A stretch of DNA of 12,646 nucleotides from DATJGR01 sp032124855 (GTDB taxonomy: Bacteria; Pseudomonadota; Gammaproteobacteria; Pseudomonadales; Azotimanducaceae), in NCBI GenBank assembly GCA_032124855.1, contig JAQBCT010000337.1, forward strand, positions 1 through 12,646, in the 5' to 3' direction. Of the stretch, positions 1 to 6,999 are shown piece by piece. The notes under the pieces are model-generated. The model saw nothing but the letters and a program-made list of their open reading frames with translations. It was not told the origin of the DNA and did not search any database. Numbering within the stretch: the first letter of the stretch is position 1; each line of letters begins with the position of its first letter. The position numbers and the translations under genes are program-made.

Positions 1-315
1 GCCACGGTCTGGGTAGGGTTCAGCGACCACCGGCCCGTGGGCGACAACGAATATGGCTCGAATACACCGCTACCGATCTGGATCGACTTCATGCGGGTGG
101 CGCTGGACGGCGTGCCGGAGCAGCAGCGACTTCAACCCCCAGGCGTGGTCACCCTGAAAATCGACCCGCGCACGGGCGAACCCGCGCCACCAGACCAGCG
201 CAACGCAATCTTCGAGTATTTTTTACAGGAACATGCGCCCGCCAAACGTCCAACTCAGTCCACGCATCCGGATAACCCGGTGCTGGAACCTATCCGGCCG
301 ATCGATATCTTCTGA
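1..315 (+). CDS. mrcA: Penicillin-binding protein 1A, C-terminal fragment (5' end outside the window)
   Basis: Only the last 104 residues are present, read in frame from base 1 to a TGA at 313-315. The motif TVWVGFSDHRPVG followed by LPIWIDFM is the typical end of the transpeptidase domain of class A penicillin-binding proteins. It is followed by GVPEQ..QPPGVVTLKIDPRTGEPAPP and an acidic, proline-containing tail ending in IDIF, which matches the C-terminal region of PBP1A. By family knowledge PBP1A polymerises and cross-links peptidoglycan in the periplasm while anchored in the inner membrane; the glycosyltransferase domain and active-site serine lie upstream and cannot be checked. The gene converges on the M48 protease gene with only 18 bases between the stop codons, and I see no clear U-tract terminator there. 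PBP1A rather than another class A PBP is likely but not certain from the tail alone. Confidence 0.88.
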   Translation, partial: ATVWVGFSDHRPVGDNEYGSNTPLPIWIDFMRVALDGVPEQQRLQPPGVVTLKIDPRTGEPAPPDQRNAIFEYFLQEHAPAKRPTQSTHPDNPVLEPIRPIDIF

Positions 316-333
316 TCCGGGGACGGCGCGCCA

Positions 334-1731
334 TCACTGTACTGTCTTGATCAGGTCGCCCGGCCGCGGTTCCCCGTTAGGGTAGTCGCCGTTCAATAGT
401 CGCAGGGTCTCAGCCGGGTATTTCTTCAGAGACGACTTGGCCCCGAGCTGCTTGTATGTCTCACCGGGACGCGCTTCGATCACTTTGATCCGCTGGCTGT
501 TGGCAACATTCAGATCGGCCGGCAACATCGGCCGAAGCGATGCCAGCGTGGCGCGGAAATCCGCTTCGAACTTCGCCGCATCGCCACTCGGGCCTGCCTC
601 ACCCTTGAACAGATAGACCGCGCCGTCCTTGAACACAACCGCCAGCATACTGGCTTTTAGATCACCGTCCTTCAGATCGACGTGGGCGACATAGGCCTCA
701 TAGTTTCCGATCTTGGTTTCCTCGCCGGACACTATGTCCTCACGCTGCAGCGTATCGAGCACATACTCCTTGGGTGTCTGCTTTTTCGTCGGCGTGGCCT
801 GCTTTTGAAAGGTAATCTCACCCGCATCCGCGCCGGCGGGCGCGGTACCCGTTACCTTGGAACGCGAATTGACCACATCCCAGCCCGCGGGATAGGTGAC
901 CACGATCCGCAACCCCTCGTGATAGAAGCTGCCATCCTTCACGATGCCGGACTCGGCCTGATTGCCGTAGACGAAGCCGTTGATATTCACCCAGAAATCA
1001 CCCACCGGCTCCACGAGCTGCTCCGGCAGGAAGCTCTCCCCAGCAGCCACCGCATCGTGCAGCCGCTTGTCGTTCTGCGGGTGACTGGCGAAGAGGCCGT
1101 GGTACGTCTTCTGCTGGCCTGCCACCTGAGTGGCGAACAGTTCCTGATCTTTCAGCGCCAGCAACACTTCGATCATCGCAAAGGGGTTGTAGCCGGCCTT
1201 GCCCAAAAGCTCACCGCCGATCTGGTCTGCCTCGAGCTCCATTTCGCGCCCGTATCCGGAAACTTTCTCCGCCGTGTACTGATCCGTCACTTCCATGAGC
1301 TGTCCCACGCCGGTGGCGACGGCGCCAACCATACCCACGACCTTTCCCAGCGCTGTAGCTGACTTTTGGCGCGACATGTGGTGTGCAACGACATGGCCGA
1401 TCTCGTGGCCGATCACAGCCGCCAGCTGATCTTCGCTTTCCATGTAGGTGACGAGGCCGCGATAGACAAATATATAGCCGCCGTCCATGGCGAAGGCGTT
1501 GACGTCAGCGCTGTCGACGAGCGCAAAGTGAAATTCGCGATTCGATTCGGAGCTGTAGCTGACCAGACGCTTACCGATTGTCTCGATATAGGACTGCCAC
1601 ACCGGGTCGTCATAGAGCGCCCCGTTCTTCACGAACTCATCGTATTGTTTCTTGCCTTCCGAGGCGGTCGCGCAAGCGGCGGACAAGGCCGTAGCGGCGC
1701 ACAGCAGGAATATCGAAATGCTACGTATCAC
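334..1731 (-). CDS. Secreted M48-family zinc metalloprotease with C-terminal LysM-like segment
   Basis: The protein is 465 residues long. A GTG at 1731 is chosen as start because it directly precedes a signal peptide (residues 1-23, hydrophobic core SIFLLCAATALSAA), with a GGGGTGGA stretch just upstream. Another in-frame GTG lies at 1743. Cys20 sits in an imperfect lipobox (LSAAC), so the protein may be a lipoprotein, or signal peptidase I may cut after ATA. The zinc site is clear: HEIGH at 109-113 (H109, E110, H113) and ELEAD at 165-169, where E165 is the expected third ligand. This is an M48 peptidase of the BepA/LoiP kind. A beta-rich domain follows. The last ~50 residues (PGETYKQL, LRLLNG, PGDLIKTV) resemble a LysM fold. 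No TPR region like that of E. coli BepA is obvious. The role is probably periplasmic or outer-membrane protein quality control; the substrate is unknown. The in-frame stretch upstream to 1995 is not coding, because it runs through rpmE. Confidence 0.9.
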   Translation of the reverse strand: MIRSISIFLLCAATALSAACATASEGKKQYDEFVKNGALYDDPVWQSYIETIGKRLVSYSSESNREFHFALVDSADVNAFAMDGGYIFVYRGLVTYMESEDQLAAVIGHEIGHVVAHHMSRQKSATALGKVVGMVGAVATGVGQLMEVTDQYTAEKVSGYGREMELEADQIGGELLGKAGYNPFAMIEVLLALKDQELFATQVAGQQKTYHGLFASHPQNDKRLHDAVAAGESFLPEQLVEPVGDFWVNINGFVYGNQAESGIVKDGSFYHEGLRIVVTYPAGWDVVNSRSKVTGTAPAGADAGEITFQKQATPTKKQTPKEYVLDTLQREDIVSGEETKIGNYEAYVAHVDLKDGDLKASMLAVVFKDGAVYLFKGEAGPSGDAAKFEADFRATLASLRPMLPADLNVANSQRIKVIEARPGETYKQLGAKSSLKKYPAETLRLLNGDYPNGEPRPGDLIKTVQ

Positions 1732-1870
1732 GAACTCGTCCACCCCGCGAAGAAACCATACGAAAGCGCACACGCTGCCCGCGTGCAAGTCGTTAGAGTC
1801 GAGGTAGGCGAGAGAGTTTCGCCGGAGGCGCCGTACCGAAATGGTTCCGAAACAGCGCCGAAGCAGATGC
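1732..1870. other. Spacer between rpmE and the M48 protease gene
   Basis: This 139-bp interval separates two minus-strand genes. It contains an imperfect inverted repeat (GGCGC at 1827-1831 pairing with GCGCC at 1855-1859, 23-base loop) a short way downstream of the rpmE stop. No T-tract follows in the direction of transcription, so it is not a convincing intrinsic terminator. I found no well-spaced -35/-10 pair for the protease gene on the minus strand, so whether the protease gene is read through from rpmE is open. Confidence 0.5.
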
Positions 1871-2083
1871 TCAGCCGACGCCGCGGGTACCGAAGCGCTT
1901 GCGGAATCGCTCCACGCGGCCACCGGCATCGACGATTTTCTGGCGACCCGTGTAGAAAGGATGGCAGTTCGAACAGACGTCGAGGTGCATCTCACCGCCC
2001 AGTGTGGAGCGTGTTTCGAAGACGTTGCCGCAGCGGCAAGTTGCCTTCATTGCTGAATATTCGGGATGAATATCGTTTTTCAT
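1871..2083 (-). CDS. rpmE: 50S ribosomal protein L31, zinc-binding (C+) type
   Basis: This 70-residue protein opens MKNDIHPEY and carries the L31 zinc site: Cys16 and Cys18 (ATCRCGN) with Cys37 and Cys40 (DVCSNCHPFYTG). It ends in the conserved GGRVERFRKRF. Length and cysteine positions match E. coli L31. L31 sits at the central protuberance of the large subunit and helps form bridge B1b to the small subunit. The four-cysteine form contrasts with the cysteine-free paralogue made under zinc starvation in some bacteria; such a paralogue is not in this window. The ATG at 2083 matches the family's N terminus, though the Shine-Dalgarno sequence is weak. The gene diverges from priA, an arrangement also found in E. 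coli. Confidence 0.97.
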   Translation of the reverse strand: MKNDIHPEYSAMKATCRCGNVFETRSTLGGEMHLDVCSNCHPFYTGRQKIVDAGGRVERFRKRFGTRGVG

Positions 2084-2250
2084 AGCGGCGCGGCACTGAT
2101 TTTTCAGGGCGCGCAGTTTACCAGACGGCGAAGCCTTGGCAAGCCGACTTCGGCCAGCGCTCCGACCCCTGTACCATCGCGCGACTCCGGCAATACGGCA
2201 GCCCACCTGTCGGTCGCCGCCAACCGGCGCGGCAGACCCACACTCACACC
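2084..2250. other. Divergent intergenic region between rpmE and priA
   Basis: This 167-bp interval holds the rpmE promoter on the minus strand. For priA on the plus strand I see only weak candidates, for example TACCAT at 2172-2177 without a good -35. A small inverted repeat GCCG-ACTT-CGGC lies immediately upstream of the rpmE -35 region, around 2144-2155; its role, if any, is unknown. Confidence 0.55.
2115..2142 (-). promoter_or_regulatory. Sigma70-type promoter for rpmE
   Basis: Read on the minus strand, TTGCCA (2142-2137, five of six matches to TTGACA) is followed after 16 bases by TAAACT (2120-2115, four of six matches to TATAAT). The bases TGG immediately before the -10 hexamer form an extended -10 (TGn) element. 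Transcription would begin near 2108, giving a leader of about 25 bases before the rpmE ATG. The position fits a strong ribosomal-protein promoter. It is predicted from consensus only. Confidence 0.65.
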
Positions 2251-4407
2251 ATGATCGTCCGCGTCGCCATTCCAAGGCCTCTGTGGAGCCTGTTCGACTA
2301 CACCGTGCCGGGCCATCTGGCTGAGCCGGCGCCGGGTGCGCGCGTTCGCGTTCCATTCGGCACCGCCGAACTCGTGGGGATCGTCGTCGAGACGGTGGTC
2401 GATGCCGATCCGGGCATCGAGCTGAAGACGCTGGCTGAGGTGGTCGATGACGAACCCGTCGTGCAGGCCGATATCCTGCAACTGCTGCGATGGGCAGCGG
2501 CGTACTACCACCATCCGTTCGGGGATGCGCTGTTCTCCGCCCTGCCCGCTGCGCTGCGCCAAGGTCAGCAGTTACAACCCCTACTGCAGCGGTTCTGGCG
2601 TATCAGCGATGGCGCGGCAAACGTGGATCTTGCGCGTGCACCGCGGCAGCGGGACGCATTCAACGCGCTCGTCGCCGCTGGCGGGTGGGCCAGCCACGAG
2701 ACGTTGCTGGAGGCCGGCGTCACCGCGCGATTGCTGGCCATCCTGCACGAGAAGGGTGTGATTGAAGCCGCGCCGCCGCCGCCCGCGCGGGCTGCGACAT
2801 CCGCTGGGCCGGATTTCGAGCTCACCGACGAGCAGCGTGATGCAACCGATGCGATAAGCACCGCGCTGGGCGGCTTCGCATGCCTGCTGCTCGACGGCGT
2901 CACCGGCAGCGGTAAGACCGAGGTCTATCTGCAAGCCATTGCGCGCGCGATCGAGCGTGGCGAACAGGCACTCGTGCTCATTCCGGAAATCGCGTTGACA
3001 CCACAAACGCTGGCGCGATTCTCGCAGCGCTTTGGCAGTGCGTGCGTGTATCACTCGGGACTCACCGAACGCGAACGCGCCCGCGCTTGGCAGCAATGTC
3101 GCAGCGGCGGCGCGCATGTACTGATCGGCACGCGCAGCGCCATCTTCGTACCGTTTTCGAAGCTGGGCTTGATCGTTGTCGACGAGGAGCACGACGGTTC
3201 ATTCAAGCAGCAGGACGGGTTTCGCTATTCGGCCCGCGATCTCGCCGTGAAGCGGGCGCAGCTGCTCGACATCCCGCTGCTGATGGGCACCGCTACCCCG
3301 GCACTGGAATCGCTGCACAATGCGCAGCGCGGCCGTTACCGGCGTCTGACCCTCACCACACGCCCTGGTGCCGCGACTGCGACGGCAATACGTCTTCTCG
3401 ACATTCGCGGACTGCACCTTGACGACGGTCTCAGCGCGCCCCTGCGCAGCGCCGTTGGCACGGCGCTCGCCGACGGTAACCAGGTGCTGCTGTTCATCAA
3501 TCGCCGTGGCTTCTCACCCGCATTTCTGTGCACCAGTTGTGGCTGGTCGGCCGACTGCGCCCGCTGCGACAGTCGTCTCACGCTGCATCAGATGCCGCCC
3601 GGACTGCGCTGCCACCACTGTGGGTATGCTCAGCCGCTGCCGGCACGCTGCCCAGATTGCGCGCGGCCTGCGCTGACCGCCGTCGGCGTGGGCACCCAAC
3701 GCAGCGAAGCGGGCATCGCGCGCATGTTTCCCGACGTGCCCGTGCTGCGCATCGACCGCGATACGACGCGCAGCGCAGCCCGCATGGCGGCGCATCTGGA
3801 AACCATTCGGCGCGGCGACCCGGCCGTGCTGGTCGGTACCCAGATGCTGGCCAAGGGGCACCACTTTCCGCGTGTCACACTGGTCGGCGTGCTGAACGCC
3901 GATGCCGGTTTCGCCAACGCCGATTTTCGCGCGCCCGAACATACGGCCCAGTTGATCATCCAGGTGGCGGGCCGCGCCGGACGCGCAGAACGCTCAGGCG
4001 AAGTGCTGATCCAGACCTTCAATCCCGACAATCCGGCGCTGCGCGCGCTCGTTTCAGAAGGCTACGCGGGGTTCGCCGCTACGGAGCTTGAGCAGCGCGC
4101 CGCGGCGCGTCTGCCGCCCTATCGCGCGATGGCACTACTCAACGCAGACGGCACGACCATGGAGCGGGCCCTGGCATGCCTGAGTGCGCTGGGCGAGCGA
4201 CTTCGCAGCTCACCCGTCGAGGTTCTGGGGCCGATTCCGGCGCCATTGGCCCGGCGCGCCAGACGCTTTCGCTGCCAGACTGTGCTCCTCGCGGACCATC
4301 GCGCCAATCTTGGCGCAGCACTGGCCCTGCTCACCGGGACGCATTCACCCACGCGATTTGCGGGCGTGCGCTGGTCGATCGATGTCGATCCGTACGATAT
4401 GTTTTGA
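2251..4407 (+). CDS. priA: Primosomal replication restart helicase PriA
   Basis: The protein has 718 residues (E. coli PriA has 732). PriA recognises stalled or repaired forks and recombination intermediates and reloads the replicative helicase there; it is a 3'-to-5' superfamily 2 DNA helicase. The N-terminal part (residues 1 to about 110, including DYTVPGHL and VRVPFG) is the DNA 3'-end-binding domain. Walker A is GVTGSGKT at 216-223 and Walker B is DEEH at 311-314. Eight cysteines in four pairs bind two zinc ions: 427/430, 436/439, 454/457 and 467/470. Helicase motifs V and VI follow (GTQMLAKGHHF; QVAGRAGRAERSG). The ATG at 2251 gives the expected N terminus, but the sequence before it (CACACTCACACC) has no recognisable Shine-Dalgarno, which suggests weak initiation. 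argS, often next to priA in related genomes, is not here; a SPOR gene follows after 50 bases. Confidence 0.97.
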   Translation: MIVRVAIPRPLWSLFDYTVPGHLAEPAPGARVRVPFGTAELVGIVVETVVDADPGIELKTLAEVVDDEPVVQADILQLLRWAAAYYHHPFGDALFSALPAALRQGQQLQPLLQRFWRISDGAANVDLARAPRQRDAFNALVAAGGWASHETLLEAGVTARLLAILHEKGVIEAAPPPPARAATSAGPDFELTDEQRDATDAISTALGGFACLLLDGVTGSGKTEVYLQAIARAIERGEQALVLIPEIALTPQTLARFSQRFGSACVYHSGLTERERARAWQQCRSGGAHVLIGTRSAIFVPFSKLGLIVVDEEHDGSFKQQDGFRYSARDLAVKRAQLLDIPLLMGTATPALESLHNAQRGRYRRLTLTTRPGAATATAIRLLDIRGLHLDDGLSAPLRSAVGTALADGNQVLLFINRRGFSPAFLCTSCGWSADCARCDSRLTLHQMPPGLRCHHCGYAQPLPARCPDCARPALTAVGVGTQRSEAGIARMFPDVPVLRIDRDTTRSAARMAAHLETIRRGDPAVLVGTQMLAKGHHFPRVTLVGVLNADAGFANADFRAPEHTAQLIIQVAGRAGRAERSGEVLIQTFNPDNPALRALVSEGYAGFAATELEQRAAARLPPYRAMALLNADGTTMERALACLSALGERLRSSPVEVLGPIPAPLARRARRFRCQTVLLADHRANLGAALALLTGTHSPTRFAGVRWSIDVDPYDMF

Positions 4408-4431
4408 GCCGGGCAACCACGCCGCTAAGAT
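4404..4431 (+). promoter_or_regulatory. Possible sigma70 promoter ahead of the SPOR gene
   Basis: TTGAGC (4404-4409), overlapping the priA stop codon, is followed after 16 bases by TAAGAT (4426-4431). Each hexamer matches its consensus at four of six positions. Transcription from here would start near 4438, about 20 bases before the SPOR-gene ATG. Read-through from priA is the alternative. Confidence 0.35.
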
Positions 4432-4457
4432 GGCGCGAAACCCACGGCGGAAAGCCA

Positions 4458-5033
4458 ATGGCAAAGGATTTTGCGAACGGCGCGCGACGCAAGCACGAAG
4501 TGCTACGTGATATCCGTGGCCGCGCGAGGCGCCGGGAATCAGCCTTCCATCTCGGCAGCTTTGGCGCCGGCATCGCATTGGGCGTGGCGTTCACTCTGGC
4601 CGGCGCGCTGCTGCCGCAATGGTGGCGCAGCAGCGCACCGCTAGCCGCGCCGACGCAAACAAAGTCGGCTGACACCGAACCCGCGCCACGTTTCGAGTTC
4701 TTCGACCGGTTGCCCAACGAACGGGTCTCCGCGCGTGCGTCGTCCGAGCCGCACGCTTCGGCACCGCGGCGGCCTGTATCCGACGCACGGGAATACCTGC
4801 TGCAGGCCGGATCATTTACCAACGCCGAGGACGCACAGCGCCTCAGCGCATCGCTGCTGGCCAGTGGCCTTGCGAGCGAAACAGCCACGGCGACGCTATC
4901 CAACGGCGCCGTGCGACATCGCGTCATCGTGGGGCCATTTGCTTCGTCCGCCGAAACGCAACGCGCCCTGACGCAACTGCGCGACAAGGACATCGAGGCG
5001 CTGGTGCTGGCGCGCAAACCCGGGGCCGGTTGA
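4458..5033 (+). CDS. SPOR-domain membrane protein (FtsN-like)
   Basis: The protein has 191 residues. The ATG at 4458 follows a purine-rich GGCGGAAAG stretch. A short basic cytoplasmic segment (residues 1-32, rich in Arg/Lys) precedes one membrane helix at about 33-54 (GAGIALGVAFTLAGALLP). A low-complexity periplasmic linker rich in Ala, Ser and Pro follows, with the recurring FEFFDRLPNERV type motif at 79-90. A SPOR domain occupies about 112-188 (YLLQAGSFTNAEDAQRL; RVIVGPF). SPOR domains bind glycan strands stripped of stem peptides at the division septum, so a role in cell division or septal wall metabolism is likely. Its place between priA and hslV is that of ftsN in E. coli, although there the order also includes cytR. 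The protein is shorter than E. coli FtsN (319 residues), so functional equivalence is inference. Confidence 0.88.
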   Translation: MAKDFANGARRKHEVLRDIRGRARRRESAFHLGSFGAGIALGVAFTLAGALLPQWWRSSAPLAAPTQTKSADTEPAPRFEFFDRLPNERVSARASSEPHASAPRRPVSDAREYLLQAGSFTNAEDAQRLSASLLASGLASETATATLSNGAVRHRVIVGPFASSAETQRALTQLRDKDIEALVLARKPGAG

Positions 5034-5058
5034 ATTCGTTCGGACGCGTCGCCACTAT
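5029..5058 (+). promoter_or_regulatory. Candidate heat-shock (sigma32-like) promoter for hslVU
   Basis: GTTGAAT at 5029-5035 resembles the sigma32 -35 element CTTGAAA. After 15 bases comes GCCACTAT at 5051-5058, a partial match to CCCCATnT. The same region also reads as a weak sigma70 site (TTGAAT, 17 bases, CACTAT). hslVU is a known sigma32 target in E. coli, and no other promoter is evident between the SPOR gene and hslV. A start near 5065 would place the hairpin at 5064-5091 at the very 5' end of the transcript. Consensus matches are modest. Confidence 0.3.
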
Positions 5059-5063
5059 GTTTG

Positions 5064-5091
5064 GCCCACTTGGGGTTTGACCCGTTTGGGC
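5064..5091 (+). promoter_or_regulatory. GC-rich hairpin in the hslV leader
   Basis: GCCCA (5064-5068) pairs with TGGGC (5087-5091). After a 2x2 internal mismatch, TGGG (5071-5074) pairs with CCCG (5081-5084, one G-U pair) around a six-base loop GTTTGA. No T-tract follows, so it is not an intrinsic terminator. It ends about 13 bases before the purine-rich Shine-Dalgarno (TGGAGTG) of hslV. A leader stem-loop that stabilises the transcript has been described for the E. coli clpQY (hslVU) mRNA, and this may be an equivalent. Confidence 0.45.
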
Positions 5092-5111
5092 TTGGCTCGT
5101 TACTGGAGTGA

Positions 5112-5663
5112 GTGTTGGACAACTACCGCGGCACGACCATTCTCTGCGTTCGACGCGGCAACCGCGTCGTCATCGGCGGCGACGGCCAGGTTACGATCGG
5201 GGCGACCATCATGAAGGGCAATGCACGCAAAGTGCGGCGCCTGTACAACGACCGTGTACTGGCGGGCTTCGCTGGTGCCACGGCCGATGCGTTCACGCTA
5301 TTCGAACGATTCGAGGCGCAACTGGAAAAATATTCCGGGAACCTGACCCGCGCTGCCGTGGAGCTGGCCAAGGACTGGCGAACGGATCGTGCGTTGCGCC
5401 GCCTCGAAGCGTTGCTGGTGGTGGCTGATGCGCGCACGTCCCTGATGGTCACCGGCACCGGCGATGTCGTTGAACCTGAACTCGATCTCATCGCCATCGG
5501 CTCCGGTGGCGCATTCGCCCAGTCCGCCGCGCGCGCATTATTGGAAAATACCGACCTGGACGCGCGCGGTATCGTTGAAAAGAGTCTCGCCATCGCCGCC
5601 GACATCTGCATCTACACCAACCACAATCGCACCATCGAAGTGCTCGAGACGGATACGCCATGA
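5112..5663 (+). CDS. hslV: ATP-dependent protease peptidase subunit HslV (ClpQ)
   Basis: The protein has 183 residues. HslV is the proteasome-beta-like threonine peptidase that assembles as a double hexamer and is capped by HslU. The N terminus reads MLDNYRGTTILCVRRG; by alignment with E. coli (MTTIVSVRR) the catalytic Thr is T8, so seven residues must be removed to expose it. Other signatures are GGDGQVTIG, MKGNARKVRRLYND, GFAGATADAFTLFERFE, ELAKDWRTDR, AIGSGGAFAQSAARALLENT and DICIYTNHN. The GTG at 5112 is chosen because TGGAGTG lies just upstream and it gives the short leader seen in related HslV proteins; a TTG at 5115 is the next codon. The stop overlaps the hslU ATG by four bases (ATGA), so the two are translationally coupled. 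Confidence 0.97.
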   Translation: MLDNYRGTTILCVRRGNRVVIGGDGQVTIGATIMKGNARKVRRLYNDRVLAGFAGATADAFTLFERFEAQLEKYSGNLTRAAVELAKDWRTDRALRRLEALLVVADARTSLMVTGTGDVVEPELDLIAIGSGGAFAQSAARALLENTDLDARGIVEKSLAIAADICIYTNHNRTIEVLETDTP

Positions 5664-6994
5664 CGGTCATGACGCCGCGCGAAATCGTGCATGAGCTGGA
5701 CAAGTACATTGTCGGCCAGGATGCCGCTAAGCGCGCGGTGGCCATTGCGCTGCGCAATCGCTGGCGCCGGATGCAGTTGAGTGAATCGCTTCGCGACGAA
5801 GTGACGCCAAAAAATATTCTCATGATCGGCCCCACAGGGGTGGGCAAGACCGAGATCGCGCGTCGGCTGGCACGGCTCGCGGGCGCGCCGTTCATCAAAG
5901 TGGAGGCGACCAAATTCACCGAAGTGGGCTATGTGGGTCGCGACGTCGAATCGATCATTCGGGATCTCGCCGACGCCGCAGTCAAAATGCTGCGTAACGA
6001 TCAGCTGGAAAAGGTGAACCCGCGTGCCGAGGACGCCGCCGAGGAGCGCATTCTCGATGCGTTGTTGCCCGAACCCCGCACCGTGGGATTCGGCGACGCG
6101 GGTCAACGCACCGACTCCACCGCGCGACAGCTTTTCCGTAAGCGTTTGCGCGAAGGCGAATTGAACGACAAGGAAGTGGAGCTGGAGCTATCCGCCGCAC
6201 CGGTCGGGGTGGAAATCATGGCGCCCCCGGGCATGGAAGAAATGACCAACCAGCTGCAGAACATGTTTTCGAATCTCACCAATCAACGCAAACGCACGGT
6301 GCGCCTGAAGGTGAAGGACGCAATGCGCCGCACGCGGGAGGAAGAGGCACTGCGCCTGGTGAACGAGGAAGATATCAAGGCGCGCGCGATCGAAAGCGTG
6401 GAGCAGACCGGCATTGTGTTTCTGGATGAGATCGACAAGGTAGCCAAGCGCGGTCAGTCGAACGGCCCGGACGTTTCACGCGAAGGCGTGCAACGCGATC
6501 TGCTGCCGCTGATCGAAGGCTGCACGGTTTCCACCAAATACGGCATGGTGAAGACCGATCACATTCTATTCATCGCCTCCGGCGCATTTCATCTCACCAA
6601 ACCATCCGACCTGATTCCCGAACTGCAAGGCCGTCTGCCGATCCGGGTGGAACTCTCCGCACTCACGGCGGAGGATTTCAAACGCATCCTCACCGAGCCC
6701 AATGCTTCGCTTACGGAACAATACCGGGCGCTGATGAACACCGAAGGTGTTGCCATCGAATTCTCCGACGAAGCGGTCGCGCGCATTGCGGAACTGGCGT
6801 TCCAAGTCAACGAATCGACAGAGAATATCGGCGCGCGCCGCCTGCACACCGTAATGGAACGTCTGCTGGAAGAGATCTCGTTCGACGCCACCGAGCGCAC
6901 CGAATCGTGCGCCATCATCATTGACGCCGCCTACGTGAACAGCCGCCTCGGCGAACTGGCCCGCGATCAGGATCTGTCGCGCTTCATCCTGTAA
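5660..6994 (+). CDS. hslU: ATP-dependent protease ATPase subunit HslU (ClpY)
   Basis: The protein has 444 residues (E. coli HslU has 443). HslU is the AAA+ unfoldase that recognises, unfolds and threads substrates into HslV. Walker A is GPTGVGKT at 57-64, and Walker B is FLDEID at 254-259. The pore motif region TEVGYVGRD follows the first strand-helix block. The inserted I domain lies roughly between residues 110 and 240 (including LFRKRLREGELNDKEVELE and MEEMTNQLQNMFSNL). Sensor and arginine-finger sequence GAFHLTKPSDLIPELQGRL follows, then the C-terminal domain with ENIGARRLHTVMERLLEEI. The last residues LSRFIL are the conserved tail that docks into HslV. The start overlaps hslV by four bases and the DUF971 gene begins five bases after the stop. 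Confidence 0.98.
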   Translation: MTVMTPREIVHELDKYIVGQDAAKRAVAIALRNRWRRMQLSESLRDEVTPKNILMIGPTGVGKTEIARRLARLAGAPFIKVEATKFTEVGYVGRDVESIIRDLADAAVKMLRNDQLEKVNPRAEDAAEERILDALLPEPRTVGFGDAGQRTDSTARQLFRKRLREGELNDKEVELELSAAPVGVEIMAPPGMEEMTNQLQNMFSNLTNQRKRTVRLKVKDAMRRTREEEALRLVNEEDIKARAIESVEQTGIVFLDEIDKVAKRGQSNGPDVSREGVQRDLLPLIEGCTVSTKYGMVKTDHILFIASGAFHLTKPSDLIPELQGRLPIRVELSALTAEDFKRILTEPNASLTEQYRALMNTEGVAIEFSDEAVARIAELAFQVNESTENIGARRLHTVMERLLEEISFDATERTESCAIIIDAAYVNSRLGELARDQDLSRFIL

Positions 6995-6999
6995 TCGAA

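Noticed and set aside
312..354. CTGATC...GATCAG inverted repeat between the PBP1A and M48 genes as a bidirectional terminator
   Set aside because: The stem is only six pairs around a loop of more than 30 bases and there are no T-runs.
1827..1859. Possible rpmE intrinsic terminator (GGCGC...GCGCC)
   Set aside because: The loop is long and no T-tract follows on the minus strand, so it does not meet the usual criteria.
1732..1995. N-terminal extension of the M48 protease frame up to 1995
   Set aside because: It would run through the rpmE coding sequence in another frame and put 88 unrelated residues before a clear signal peptide.
682..2085. Two long plus-strand open frames (682-1362 and 1366-2085) opposite the M48 protease and rpmE genes
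   Set aside because: They are antisense shadows in GC-rich DNA. Their translations show no recognisable domains, whereas the opposite strand encodes a complete protease with an HEIGH zinc motif and a complete L31.
3528..4091. 187-residue plus-strand frame inside priA
   Set aside because: Arg/His-rich shadow frame fully inside the conserved zinc and helicase region of PriA.
5077..5105. Sigma70-like pair TTTGAC / GTTACT just before hslV
   Set aside because: The -10 is poor and the start site would fall on or after the Shine-Dalgarno, leaving no usable leader.
4331..5122. 263-residue minus-strand frame opposite the SPOR gene
   Set aside because: It is Ser/Arg/Ala-rich shadow sequence without motifs, lying opposite a gene with a clear membrane helix and SPOR domain.
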